Positions 14,449 to 21,913 of a DNA stretch of 33,343 nt are shown in pieces. The notes beneath the pieces are model-generated. The model made no database searches, was not told the origin of the DNA, and saw only the letters and a list, made by a program, of their open reading frames with translations. The position numbers were made by a program, and so were the translations under genes. The DNA comes from Patescibacteria group bacterium (GTDB lineage: Bacteria > Patescibacteriota > Gracilibacteria > UM-FILTER-43-11): positions 1 through 33,343 of the forward strand of contig JAJDCE010000036.1 in assembly GCA_029260985.1 (NCBI GenBank), in the 5' to 3' direction. The first letter of the stretch is position 1, and every line of letters starts with the position of its first letter.

Positions 14449-16188
14449 CTAAGTGCGACGATGGCGATGCTGCTGCTTTTTGAGGGCGAGATACTTATTA
14501 TAACCCTCACGTTTATAAGCATATTTGGTCAATGACTCAGCTTTCTTAATATGGCCCTGATTTTGCATTACTTTCGCCCACCCGGGTGAGCCAATTTCGA
14601 AATGCCAATATTCAGCGCTATACCGCACAAAACCAGCTCGGTTCATACAATATTCAAGAATATCTTTAAATCGATCCGATTTTGATGATGATGAGGTTAA
14701 TTTTTTACCAGTACTCAGATTAACAAGCATCACGTCCGTCGCCCCACCAGAATGATGCCATGACGTACCAGGAGCCGCCACATATTTACCCCTACGCTTA
14801 GGGGAAGTTCGTTCATAAATGCTCTGTTGGGAGTCGTAAGATCGATAACCGGAAAAAATCCTTATATCATAACCCAGGTTGCGAGCTACTTGTCTGGCAT
14901 ATTGAAAAGAGCCATTAACCGATTCCTTTAATTTGTACCGCTTGGATAAGGCATCCTGAGCTGATACCAGTGATTCGTTGGTTGAAAAGTTGTTAGTAAG
15001 CTTTCTGACCTGGGATGTATCAGGCTTGTACTTAAGAACGCGACTGCCTGATTTCGACATAATCACAGATTCTTGGCGTCGAGCAAACCTCTCTTTCTCA
15101 GAGTCAGTTTGAGGGCTTTTCTCAATGGGTTTATTCCCAACCAGGCCAAGTACATTGGGGATCACTTTCCCACTTGTTATTATCGCCCCGTGACTAAAGC
15201 GTGTTTCGATAAGAACTACTTTTGCATTGCTTAGCTTCGCAGTAATGCTGGTAGGGGTTTTCTTGAGTATAGTGGCATCTGGGAAGGGTTTTAAAAATTT
15301 GCGGGCTGCTTTTTGGTGATTGTAGTAAGGATTTTTAGGGCTGGCGACGACCACCATTTTGTGACCTTCCTTCTTAGCCCAGCGATGGAATTTTTTGTGA
15401 TATCCATAAAACGAATCCAGAAGAATTATATTCTTCACATCCTTGTTATGCAGCCACGAGGCAATGGTGGTATAGGCTCCGCTATGCCCAATCAGGGTGA
15501 CATTATTTTTTGCTTCAGCACCGGTTTTAGCTTTAGAAAACGATATTAAGCCCTTTAAATCTAACTTTCGCTTTGAATTCTCTCGCCCATTCCAGTATTT
15601 CCCACTCTCCTTATTGTCGTTGGGGCCTTGAGGCACTATAAAAAGAGCTTTCTTACCACTTTTCTTGAATTGCTGTCGGAGTTTTCCATAACGGCTCCAG
15701 AAGTGATCTGGATTCTTTCGGAATATTTTCTTTTTTTGACTGTAGCCATGAAGTGCAACGACAATTTCTGTTGGTGGGTCACCTCGATACTCCGGATGCC
15801 ACACATGAACCACTCCGTACTTCGGGTGCTTAAGTCTCCAATAGCCTTCAGGGTGTAGCTTCTCAATCTTTTCAGGTGCTGTCGGTTCAGTCTGTCGTAT
15901 TCTTGTGTCGATTTGCTGCTTTAATTTGGCTTTTGCAGTTTTAATTGGAGTGCTTGTTTCTTTTTTCTCCCCCGTCTTTATTCCTTTAATCACTTCTGCC
16001 CATCCGATCAATGGCCCCATCAGAGAAGCCATAAGTCCTTTTTCCTTCGTATTTTTGAAGAACTCCTTAAACCACGAGAAAATCTCCTGAGATCCTTTGA
16101 CAAATCCTTCTTTTACAGATTTGCCTAAGTCTTTCAAGGCATCATGCGTTCTTTTCTTTTTCTCTGGTGTGATGAGTTTATCGAGCAC
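14449..16188 (-). CDS. Fusion of alpha/beta hydrolase and VanY-type D,D-carboxypeptidase
   Basis: The 579-residue protein has three parts. Residues 1-110 are amphipathic and basic, with no signal peptide. Residues about 115-350 form an alpha/beta hydrolase: IVVALHGYS (oxyanion region), the nucleophile elbow GHSGAY with Ser236, LLDSFYG with Asp258, and FSHGAI with His333, a plausible triad in the right order. Residues about 425-545 form an M15B/VanY peptidase: SGYRSYDSQ, zinc ligands in SWHHSGGATD (His478, Asp485), catalytic Glu526 and zinc ligand His529 in EYWHFE. VanY-type enzymes trim the terminal D-Ala from peptidoglycan stems. The hydrolase substrate is unknown. The start is GTG at 16188. 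The C-terminus is very basic (KKQQHRHRRT). It shares a 16-bp promoter element with prgI. Confidence 0.88.
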   Translation of the reverse strand: MLDKLITPEKKKRTHDALKDLGKSVKEGFVKGSQEIFSWFKEFFKNTKEKGLMASLMGPLIGWAEVIKGIKTGEKKETSTPIKTAKAKLKQQIDTRIRQTEPTAPEKIEKLHPEGYWRLKHPKYGVVHVWHPEYRGDPPTEIVVALHGYSQKKKIFRKNPDHFWSRYGKLRQQFKKSGKKALFIVPQGPNDNKESGKYWNGRENSKRKLDLKGLISFSKAKTGAEAKNNVTLIGHSGAYTTIASWLHNKDVKNIILLDSFYGYHKKFHRWAKKEGHKMVVVASPKNPYYNHQKAARKFLKPFPDATILKKTPTSITAKLSNAKVVLIETRFSHGAIITSGKVIPNVLGLVGNKPIEKSPQTDSEKERFARRQESVIMSKSGSRVLKYKPDTSQVRKLTNNFSTNESLVSAQDALSKRYKLKESVNGSFQYARQVARNLGYDIRIFSGYRSYDSQQSIYERTSPKRRGKYVAAPGTSWHHSGGATDVMLVNLSTGKKLTSSSSKSDRFKDILEYCMNRAGFVRYSAEYWHFEIGSPGWAKVMQNQGHIKKAESLTKYAYKREGYNKYLALKKQQHRHRRT

Positions 16189-16197
16189 AAGTAAATC

Positions 16198-16217
16198 ATT
16201 ATAATCTAATTATTATA
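16198..16217 (-). promoter_or_regulatory. Promoter of the hydrolase-VanY gene with shared 16-bp element
   Basis: Two TATAAT boxes lie on the minus strand (16212-16217 and 16198-16203). The segment 16202-16217 is base-for-base identical to the prgI element at 8443-8458. The upstream box is preceded by TG-T, making an extended -10. Confidence 0.6.
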
Positions 16218-16264
16218 ACATATTTACTTAAAAGTATCAATAGATACCAAAAAGGCGTCGGTCA

Positions 16265-16286
16265 GCCTGCCGGCTGGCAGGCAGGT
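16265..16286. repeat. Dispersed GC-rich palindrome downstream of rplI
   Basis: GCCTGCC and GGCAGGC flank a 4-nt loop, followed by AGGT. I recognise this as the CCTGCC/GGCAGG palindrome scattered through many Patescibacteria genomes. It may also act as an rplI terminator, although no T-run follows. Confidence 0.6.
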
Positions 16287-16287
16287 C

Positions 16288-16320
16288 CGAAATCAATACG
16301 AAATCAACACGAAATTACTC
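16288..16320. repeat. 11-bp tandem repeat overlapping the rplI stop codon
   Basis: Three consecutive units of the type CGAAATCAAYA are present. The third runs over the rplI stop codon (16315-16317), so the last codon of the gene is part of the array. Confidence 0.65.
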
Positions 16321-16758
16321 CGCTTCAATCACCACCTTAACCTCAGTTGAAATATCCTCATTCAGCTGAAGTTTTACTTTATGTTCTCCTAAATCTTTTA
16401 ATGGTTCATCAAGTTTAACCATATCCTTAGAGATTTCTACCTTCTGCTCCTTCTTCAGAGCGTCAATAAGGTCAGTCTCTTTAATAGAACCATATAGCTT
16501 TTCACCTCGTGCCTTTTTCTTGAAAGTGAGAACAGCATCTTTAAGTTTGTCAGCCACTTCCTTGGCATTTTCCAGAACAGCCTCAAGTTTAGCAGAAACC
16601 TTAGCTTTCATTCCTTCAGCTTTCTTTAGCTCACCGGCAGTGGCAATAACTGCAAGCTTTTGGGGAAGCAAAAAATTTCGGGCGTAACCGACTTTTACAT
16701 TCACCACATCATAAGGATTTCCGAGCTTAGGAACACGTTTTTTTAGTACGACTTGCAT
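16315..16758 (-). CDS. rplI: Ribosomal protein bL9
   Basis: bL9 binds 23S rRNA near the L1 stalk with its N-terminal domain and helps frame maintenance. The 147 residues show the signature MQVVLKKRVPKLGNPYDVVNVKVGYARNFLLPQKLA, a long connecting helix (residues 41-80, Lys and Ala rich) and a C-terminal domain ending IEAE. Many of the most reduced Patescibacteria groups lack L9, so its presence is mildly informative for the placement of this genome. The neighbours are not ribosomal; the usual rpsF/ssb/rpsR context is absent. Confidence 0.97.
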   Translation of the reverse strand: MQVVLKKRVPKLGNPYDVVNVKVGYARNFLLPQKLAVIATAGELKKAEGMKAKVSAKLEAVLENAKEVADKLKDAVLTFKKKARGEKLYGSIKETDLIDALKKEQKVEISKDMVKLDEPLKDLGEHKVKLQLNEDISTEVKVVIEAE

Positions 16759-16769
16759 CTGAATTTAAT

Positions 16770-16830
16770 TAGGAATTAGAAATTATGAATTTTGGGCTTA
16801 GAACTTAAGACTTATAGCTTAAGGCTAAGG
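16770..16830. repeat. Degenerate repeats between rplI and the binding-protein gene
   Basis: AATTAGAAATTA-type words are followed by CTTAGAACTTAAGAC, CTTATAGCTTAAGG and CTAAGGATTA, each a variant of a CTTA/TTAAG unit. They fill the spacer. Confidence 0.5.
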
Positions 16831-16831
16831 A

Positions 16832-18937
16832 TTAAAATTGTTTTACGATCCAGCTGACAAAAGTGAGAGGATTGACCCCTTCCGCGAAGCGGCGATCTAC
16901 CCGCGCGTACCAGTCATGAATGCGGGCGAACCGATCAGTTGTAGTCGCCAGATTCTCAAAGGTTGCGTTCTGAATCTTGTCGGAAAGAGCAAAGTTATAA
17001 GTAGGGCTATAGAGGAAGATTGCAGGGATTTCTTTGCTGATGATCTCTTGAATTTTGCCCAAGGTTCTTTTACGATCCTCGACATCATCTTCGAGCCTGG
17101 CTTTATCCAGAAGGCTGTCGACAATAAAATTCTTGAACTGAGAAAGATTATAACCTCCTTCTTTAGCCTGACTGCTATGCCAGTAAGGATAAGCGTCGAG
17201 ATTATAGCCCAGATTCTGACCAAAAATCAACAGATCATAGTTTCGCTTAAACAGCGCCTCCTGAAATTCGCCATTTTCAAGGACCTCAATAGTAAGACCG
17301 ATGCCGACCTTTTTCCATTGTTCCTTGATGACAGAAGCAACCTGACTATAGGCTTCAGGCGTTTTGGGCACAACCATCCGTAAGATCAGTGTTTCATCAT
17401 TATCATTGAGTCGGATCGGAAGAACATCTGCCTCAAGATTCTCCACTGCAATTTCTTTTAGTTCTTCTTCGATAAACTGATCCTCAGTTCCCTGGGTGAT
17501 GGTAATAGAGTCAATCAGTGATTTCTCTTCATCAAATCCAACCGCGTAAACCTCAAAAAGATTATTACCTTTCTTTAAATTTTCAAATTCAAAGCTCGCC
17601 ACATAACTCCAGCCTAGGTCGCCCGGTATATATTTTTTAAGTTCATAATCGTTCACGAAAATAGACTTAGTCTTATCCGGAACCGTTCCGGTGATGGTGA
17701 TTTTTTTATCGGTGGTTTGCCAATCTTTTCCTCCATTCGGCCCCGTAATAAATTCAGGCTCAGCGCTTTCCTCATCCTCAATTATTTCCTCTATCGTTTC
17801 CTCTATAGTTTCACCTATTGTTTCATCGACTTTATCGGGGAGCTGCCACTCCGTTTCAAACAAAGCTCCATTAGCTTTATTGATGCTGTACTGATAAACC
17901 CAATTTTTCTGATCAATTTCAAGCAGGGGAGTGTCAATTCGCTTAGTCTGCCCCAAGGTTTCAACAATGGCATCTTTGTCAGTGCCGAGCTGAAGAGCCA
18001 GGCGCACTTTTGGATCCTTGAGTACTTCAGCCTGAGTATTCATAAACACCGCCACGTACTGAGGCAGATGATAGCGGGTTAAACTGAGTCGTCCGCGGCT
18101 CAAAATCTTTTCAGTGTTTTCCTCGGGTAAATTCCTAATGCCATCCAGGTCACCTTGGCGTTTGATAAGTTCTTTAAAATGAGAAAATACCTTTATCTTA
18201 ATGGTGGGAATGTTCGGCGCTTTGCCGTAATATCCCTCATAAGCCTCGAGAGTGACCTCCGAATAATCCTCGATAGGAGTTAGGGAAACAAATTGATAGG
18301 GCCCACTTCCAACGGGGAAGAGATTATAGGGGTCGCTTTCAATAGCTTCGACTGGCAAATGCCCCAAAAGATGGGATGGAAGGATACCGGCCAAAGTTTT
18401 AACCAGGAAGAAGGAATCAGGAGATTCAAGGAGGAATTTAACCGTTCGTTCGTCAACTTCAGCCACCTTAATCCCACTGTAATCATTGTAATTAAGAATA
18501 AGACCATTAAAGCCCGGAGTATTGATCACTGAGTTATAGGTGAAAAGAATATCAGCGCTGGTCACCGGAGCTCCGTCATGCCATTTGGCATTGTCTTTAA
18601 TTACAAAGGTATATTCCTTGCCATTCGAGGACACCGTAAAATCAGCCAGATCAGGCACAATTTCATTGGTTTTAGGATCAAATCGGGTAAGACCCGAGAA
18701 TATAAGGGTGGTCAGATCATGAGACACACTTCCCAGAGAGACATAGAGCGGATTGATCAAGTCGACTTTGCCCACAGCGCCTTCGGTGTAAACCCCGCCT
18801 TGAACAGGCTTCATTTCCGTGTGTTCATCATAAAAAGCATGGCCAATCTGAAAACCCGACACCGCGACCACAAGGGATAAAAAGGTGACCGTGATTTTTT
18901 CAAGCTGATTGAGGATGCTAAAACGGCGTTTGAACAT
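16832..18937 (-). CDS. Membrane-anchored peptide-type substrate-binding protein with inserted Ig-like domain
   Basis: This is a family 5 extracellular solute-binding protein (OppA/DppA type), 701 residues from the ATG at 18937; the open frame upstream is discarded. Residues 13-34 form one hydrophobic anchor, with no lipobox cysteine. SBP_bac_5 features are GGVYTEGAVGKVDLINPLY, LADFTVSSNGKEYTFVIKDNAKWHDGAPVTSADILFTYN, VGSGPYQFV and a C-terminal lobe (LFKRNYDLLIFGQNLGYNLDAYPYWHS). Between the lobes, at residues about 370-485, sits an extra segment. It starts with an ETIGETIEETIEE-like acidic repeat and continues as an Ig-like beta domain (ITITGTVPDKTKSIFVNDYELKKY). No permease or ATPase genes are adjacent. 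It lies downstream of secG. Confidence 0.9.
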   Translation of the reverse strand: MFKRRFSILNQLEKITVTFLSLVVAVSGFQIGHAFYDEHTEMKPVQGGVYTEGAVGKVDLINPLYVSLGSVSHDLTTLIFSGLTRFDPKTNEIVPDLADFTVSSNGKEYTFVIKDNAKWHDGAPVTSADILFTYNSVINTPGFNGLILNYNDYSGIKVAEVDERTVKFLLESPDSFFLVKTLAGILPSHLLGHLPVEAIESDPYNLFPVGSGPYQFVSLTPIEDYSEVTLEAYEGYYGKAPNIPTIKIKVFSHFKELIKRQGDLDGIRNLPEENTEKILSRGRLSLTRYHLPQYVAVFMNTQAEVLKDPKVRLALQLGTDKDAIVETLGQTKRIDTPLLEIDQKNWVYQYSINKANGALFETEWQLPDKVDETIGETIEETIEEIIEDEESAEPEFITGPNGGKDWQTTDKKITITGTVPDKTKSIFVNDYELKKYIPGDLGWSYVASFEFENLKKGNNLFEVYAVGFDEEKSLIDSITITQGTEDQFIEEELKEIAVENLEADVLPIRLNDNDETLILRMVVPKTPEAYSQVASVIKEQWKKVGIGLTIEVLENGEFQEALFKRNYDLLIFGQNLGYNLDAYPYWHSSQAKEGGYNLSQFKNFIVDSLLDKARLEDDVEDRKRTLGKIQEIISKEIPAIFLYSPTYNFALSDKIQNATFENLATTTDRFARIHDWYARVDRRFAEGVNPLTFVSWIVKQF
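17774..17829 (-). repeat. In-frame 12-bp tandem repeat encoding ETIE-type residues
   Basis: Four to five consecutive 12-bp units (plus-strand type TTCCTCTATCGT) encode four-residue repeats (E-T-I-E/G). The unit differs by one base from TTCCTCAATCGT in the spacer array at 3529-3552. Confidence 0.8.
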
Positions 18938-18946
18938 AATTAAAAA

Positions 18947-19027
18947 AAGTGCGAGTCTCAAGTGCGAGTCTCTCATCGAGCCTGAGCGGCCTCGGAGCCG
19001 AAGGCAAGTGCGAGTCTCAATGAGACT
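18947..19027. repeat. 13-bp repeats and GC-rich hairpin between secG and the binding-protein gene
   Basis: Three copies of AAGTGCGAGTCTC lie at 18947, 18960 and 19006. Between the second and third is a GC-rich hairpin (GCCT, GGC ... GCC, AGGC) that resembles the CTGAGCGGAGTCGAAGG dispersed repeat. A facing ATGAGACTG partner follows at 19020. Confidence 0.75.
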
Positions 19028-19030
19028 GAT

Positions 19031-19243
19031 TTAGACAAAAACAAAGAGTAAGGCATTGAGCAGGAAGAGGCCTCCGAGTAAAACGGTAGCGATAAAAAGA
19101 ACTTTCTCAGGCCCTCGCTTGGTTGCAGAGAAACTTCCGGAACCACCAGAGGCGGTGAAACCTTCATCTTTACCCTGAATCAGAATTAAGAAAGAAAGAA
19201 GGAGTGCAATGATAATTTGAGAGGCGATGAGTAACTTCTCCAT
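19031..19243 (-). CDS. secG: Preprotein translocase subunit SecG
   Basis: SecG is the small SecYEG subunit that assists protein export. The 70 residues from the ATG at 19243 show two membrane helices (SQIIIALLLSFLILIQ and VLFIATVLLGGLFLLNALLF) joined by the conserved loop (GKDEGFTASGGSGSFSATKRG), exactly the SecG pattern. The open frame continues upstream for 18 codons without family similarity. It is the first gene of the minus-strand run toward the substrate-binding protein. Confidence 0.93.
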   Translation of the reverse strand: MEKLLIASQIIIALLLSFLILIQGKDEGFTASGGSGSFSATKRGPEKVLFIATVLLGGLFLLNALLFVFV

Positions 19244-19334
19244 GATAATAAGTGTTAAAAGCGGAAAAAGTCTAGCACAAGAAAGAGGGGAATACAATTT
19301 ATAATTGCCAGAAGATTGACATTTTTACTTTTCA

Positions 19335-19363
19335 TTGACAAATGTAAAACTAAATGATTATAT
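19335..19363 (+). promoter_or_regulatory. Strong promoter before the small gene and comF
   Basis: TTGACA (19335-19340), a 17-bp spacer and TTATAT (19358-19363), with TG one base before the -10, form one of the best promoters in the window. The start point is about 30 bp before the ATG at 19401. Confidence 0.75.
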
Positions 19364-19400
19364 TGAAACCAATCTCACATAGTTATAACCCTCCAAAAAT

Positions 19401-19592
19401 ATGAGTGAAATAATTGATAGAACCAGACAAACTGAAATGGATATTGATGCGACCATGGATGCACACGGTACCCTGTTTGGTGAAGAGCCGCCCGTTGATG
19501 AGCAGACATGGAATAAAATGCTATCTCAAATGAGTGCAGAAAGGGCAGCTCAGGCAGAAAGGGATAATGTAGCTGCAATATTTGATAAATAG
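19401..19592 (+). CDS. Small acidic protein, 63 residues, unknown
   Basis: I do not recognise this family. The protein is acidic and soluble with no Cys and no membrane segment; the second half (WNKMLSQMSAERAAQAERDN) is predicted to be one helix. Coding is supported by a strong promoter 38 bp upstream and by the stop codon lying 4 bp before the comF start. It probably forms a bicistronic unit with comF. Confidence 0.65.
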   Translation: MSEIIDRTRQTEMDIDATMDAHGTLFGEEPPVDEQTWNKMLSQMSAERAAQAERDNVAAIFDK

Positions 19593-19596
19593 TGGA

Positions 19597-20277
19597 ATGA
19601 GGTTTATCAATGCGCTTAAAGCGTTTATCCTAAACACCTTGTTCCCTCCCGTATGCGTTTCCTGTAAAAAGGAAGGGGATTTTTTGTGTATGGACTGCCT
19701 TAATAGTCTGGACAAAAAAAAGATCAGTCAAAGCTATAAAAAAATCGATGACCCCGACCTCCATCATCTGGATGGCGTGATATACGCTTTGGATTACGCA
19801 AAAAATCCGCAGATCCAGGCCGCTATAAAACAGCTCAAATATAAATTCACTCAGGATCTGGCAAAGCACTTTGCGGATATGATGGCACTGAAGCTATCGG
19901 AACTCAATATGGTAAAGGGGCATAAAATTATTCTCATCCCAGTGCCATTGCATAAAAAGCGATTAAACGAGAGAGGGTTTAACCAGGCGGAAGTGATTGC
20001 AAAACTCATCGATAATGCAGAGGTAATACCGATGCTTGAGCGAGTACGAAACACTAAACAGCAGGCAAGACTTAGTAAAAAGGAGCGGCATGAAAACCTT
20101 ACAGGAGCTTTTAGGTTGAACAAAAAATGTATTCACAAATACAATTCAGAAAACATCTATTTCCTCGTCGATGATGTTTGCACCACAGGTTCCACCCTGG
20201 AAAAATGCGCTGAAGTCCTCAAGAAGAATGGGATTGAGAAGGTGTATGGTTTAGTAATTGCACGGGCATTTAAGTAG
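19597..20277 (+). CDS. comF: ComF-family phosphoribosyltransferase-like protein
   Basis: ComF proteins take part in DNA uptake in competent bacteria, probably on the cytoplasmic side with the helicase ComFA. The 226 residues from the ATG at 19597 contain the four-cysteine zinc finger (C20, C23, C31, C34 in CVSC and CMDC), a middle helical domain, and the type I PRTase fold with VPLHKKRLNERGFNQAEVIA and the PRPP loop VDDVCTTGSTL. A TTG 15 bp upstream is in frame but adds nothing recognisable. The product may work with type IV pili or the secretion genes elsewhere; no comFA is in the window. A 135-bp palindrome starts 2 bp after the stop. Confidence 0.93.
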   Translation: MRFINALKAFILNTLFPPVCVSCKKEGDFLCMDCLNSLDKKKISQSYKKIDDPDLHHLDGVIYALDYAKNPQIQAAIKQLKYKFTQDLAKHFADMMALKLSELNMVKGHKIILIPVPLHKKRLNERGFNQAEVIAKLIDNAEVIPMLERVRNTKQQARLSKKERHENLTGAFRLNKKCIHKYNSENIYFLVDDVCTTGSTLEKCAEVLKKNGIEKVYGLVIARAFK

Positions 20278-20278
20278 C

Positions 20279-20413
20279 TGTCTGAACCGCTGATTCTCAG
20301 GATTACTGAAATGTATCAGGATGGATTTACGTGATTATCCTGCGAAGTCCGCCTTTAGAGGGATAATCCATCACGGTAAATCCATACAATCCTGTGAATC
20401 AGCGGTTCAGACA
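20279..20413. repeat. 135-bp near-perfect palindromic element between comF and purQ
   Basis: The outer 26-bp arms (20279-20304 and 20388-20413, TGTCTGAACCGCTGATT at the tip) match at 25 of 26 positions. Inner arms near 20319-20340 and 20361-20385 pair imperfectly (GGATTTA...GATTATCC). The tips resemble a dispersed repeat family found in several phyla. The same GGATTTA-n3-GATTA words occur in the element at 28469. Confidence 0.85.
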
Positions 20414-20492
20414 AGGGGGGTTAGGGGTTATGGGAGGTTTTAATTTTCTATTTTTTATTGTATCTTTATTCCGCATTTTAAATAATAAAAAA

Positions 20493-21794
20493 ATGATAAA
20501 GTTCGCCGTCATCTCATTTCCCGGAAATAATTGTGAAGTCGAAACCGTTCGCGCGTTCAAGCGTAATGGAATGGAGGCCGAGACTATTCTGTGGAACGAT
20601 CCCGGCATGTTGGATAAGAGCAGGTGTTATGAATTTGACGGCTATTGTCTGGCTGGTGGTTTTAGCTACGAGGATCGTAGCCGTAGCGGAGTGATTGCAG
20701 CCCAGAATCCAATTTTGGACATCATTAAAAAAGAAGCCGAAACAGGAAAAGTGGTGATCGGCATCTGTAATGGGGCGCAAACGTTAATCGAAACGGGTTT
20801 GATCCCGGGGTTCGAAAACTATGATCTGGCTGCTGGCTTGGCTTGGAATGAAATGATTAAAGGTGATGAGGTGGTTGATACGGGGTTTAGAAATTCATGG
20901 GCCTACTTAAAAAACATTGCTCCAAAAAATCGATCTGCCTTCAATAATTTCGATGGCCTGCTGCATATTCCTTACGCGCATGGAGAGGGAAGATTTGTCT
21001 TTAAAGATCTAAAAGTTCTGGAACTGTTAAAAGAAAACAATCAAATCCCTTTCCAATATTGCAATGAGGAAGGAAAGGTTGATCATGAATTTCCCATTAC
21101 TCCAAACGGTTCCACGGATTCTATCGCCGCCCTCTGCAATCCCGCAGGAAATGTGATGGCCATCATGCCTCACCCGGAAAGAGACCCAAGGGGAAATGGG
21201 AATAAGATATTCGAATCGATTCGGGACTGGATTGAGAACAAAAAGAAATCTGAATATAAAAGTTTAGGTGAGCATAAAACGAAGGAGGATATTCGTGATT
21301 TTGGAGAAGCAGACTTGGAGTTTCTGGTTCGTTTGATCATTGTGGATAACGCGGAAAGAACCGTTGAACAAGCTATACGTAAGAGAGGATTTGAGGTGAA
21401 ATTGAAACGATACATTTACTGGTCAGCCTCACTAGCGCCTGGAGTAGACAAAAAGGAGGCCGCGCTAAAAATAATTCAATCAGGCGAGCTGGCGAATCTG
21501 AATAAAGAGTGGATTTACATAAATATTGATGGAAAGCCTTATTCTTATAATAAAGAGGATGGGCTTCAGCAGGCAGAAATGGAATTTAAGAATTATCTGG
21601 TAACCTGCGATCACGAAAATTTTGTCGGGGAAAGCAAAAAACAGACCATCAATCTGCATGCAGGTGAAATTATAAAATCAATCAAGGGAGGCGTTTTTTG
21701 GGAGGTGGAAAACACTGATGATGAAGGGGTTTATGAGATTATCCGAACAAAAATTTTATACAACCCGAATTCAATGTATATCATGAAGAAGTAA
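20493..21794 (+). CDS. purQ: Phosphoribosylformylglycinamidine synthase glutaminase subunit with C-terminal extension
   Basis: PurQ hydrolyses glutamine and passes ammonia to PurL in the fourth step of purine synthesis. I use the ATG at 20493 (MIKFAVISFPGNNCEVET), giving 433 residues; the open frame upstream translates part of the palindrome. Residues 1-250 are a class I amidotransferase: GGFSYEDRSRSG, nucleophile Cys92 in GICNGAQ, LAWNEMIKG, and His227/Glu229 in MPHPER. Normal PurQ ends near residue 230-260. About 180 extra residues follow. They begin with LVRLIIVDNAERTVEQAIRKR and SGELANLNKEWIYIN, whose strand-helix-strand order recalls PurS, the third subunit. The rest (HAGEIIKSIKGGVFWEVE) I do not recognise. 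purL and purS are not in the window. Confidence 0.9.
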   Translation: MIKFAVISFPGNNCEVETVRAFKRNGMEAETILWNDPGMLDKSRCYEFDGYCLAGGFSYEDRSRSGVIAAQNPILDIIKKEAETGKVVIGICNGAQTLIETGLIPGFENYDLAAGLAWNEMIKGDEVVDTGFRNSWAYLKNIAPKNRSAFNNFDGLLHIPYAHGEGRFVFKDLKVLELLKENNQIPFQYCNEEGKVDHEFPITPNGSTDSIAALCNPAGNVMAIMPHPERDPRGNGNKIFESIRDWIENKKKSEYKSLGEHKTKEDIRDFGEADLEFLVRLIIVDNAERTVEQAIRKRGFEVKLKRYIYWSASLAPGVDKKEAALKIIQSGELANLNKEWIYINIDGKPYSYNKEDGLQQAEMEFKNYLVTCDHENFVGESKKQTINLHAGEIIKSIKGGVFWEVENTDDEGVYEIIRTKILYNPNSMYIMKK

Positions 21795-21909
21795 CCAATG
21801 GCTATCCAATGGCTTTCCGATTGCTAACCGATTGCTAGTAACAACAGCAACTGGATAGCAATGGATAGCAACTGGACAGCGCGACGTCAGGAGCGGATAG
21901 CAGCAATAG
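21795..21909. repeat. Facing 11-bp repeat arrays between purQ and proB
   Basis: Positions 21795-21838 hold four exact-length 11-bp units of the type CCRATKGCTWD, starting on the first base after the purQ stop. Positions 21846-21877 hold three units of the type AGCAACTGGAT (one is 10 bp) and further partial copies to 21909; these are the same unit in reverse orientation. The array ends about 4 bp before the proB ATG. Confidence 0.85.
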
Positions 21910-21913
21910 AAAA

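Noticed and set aside
20394-20492. Upstream extension of purQ
   Set aside because: It translates the right arm of the 135-bp palindrome and a hydrophobic stretch; PurQ homologues start at MIKFAVISFPG.
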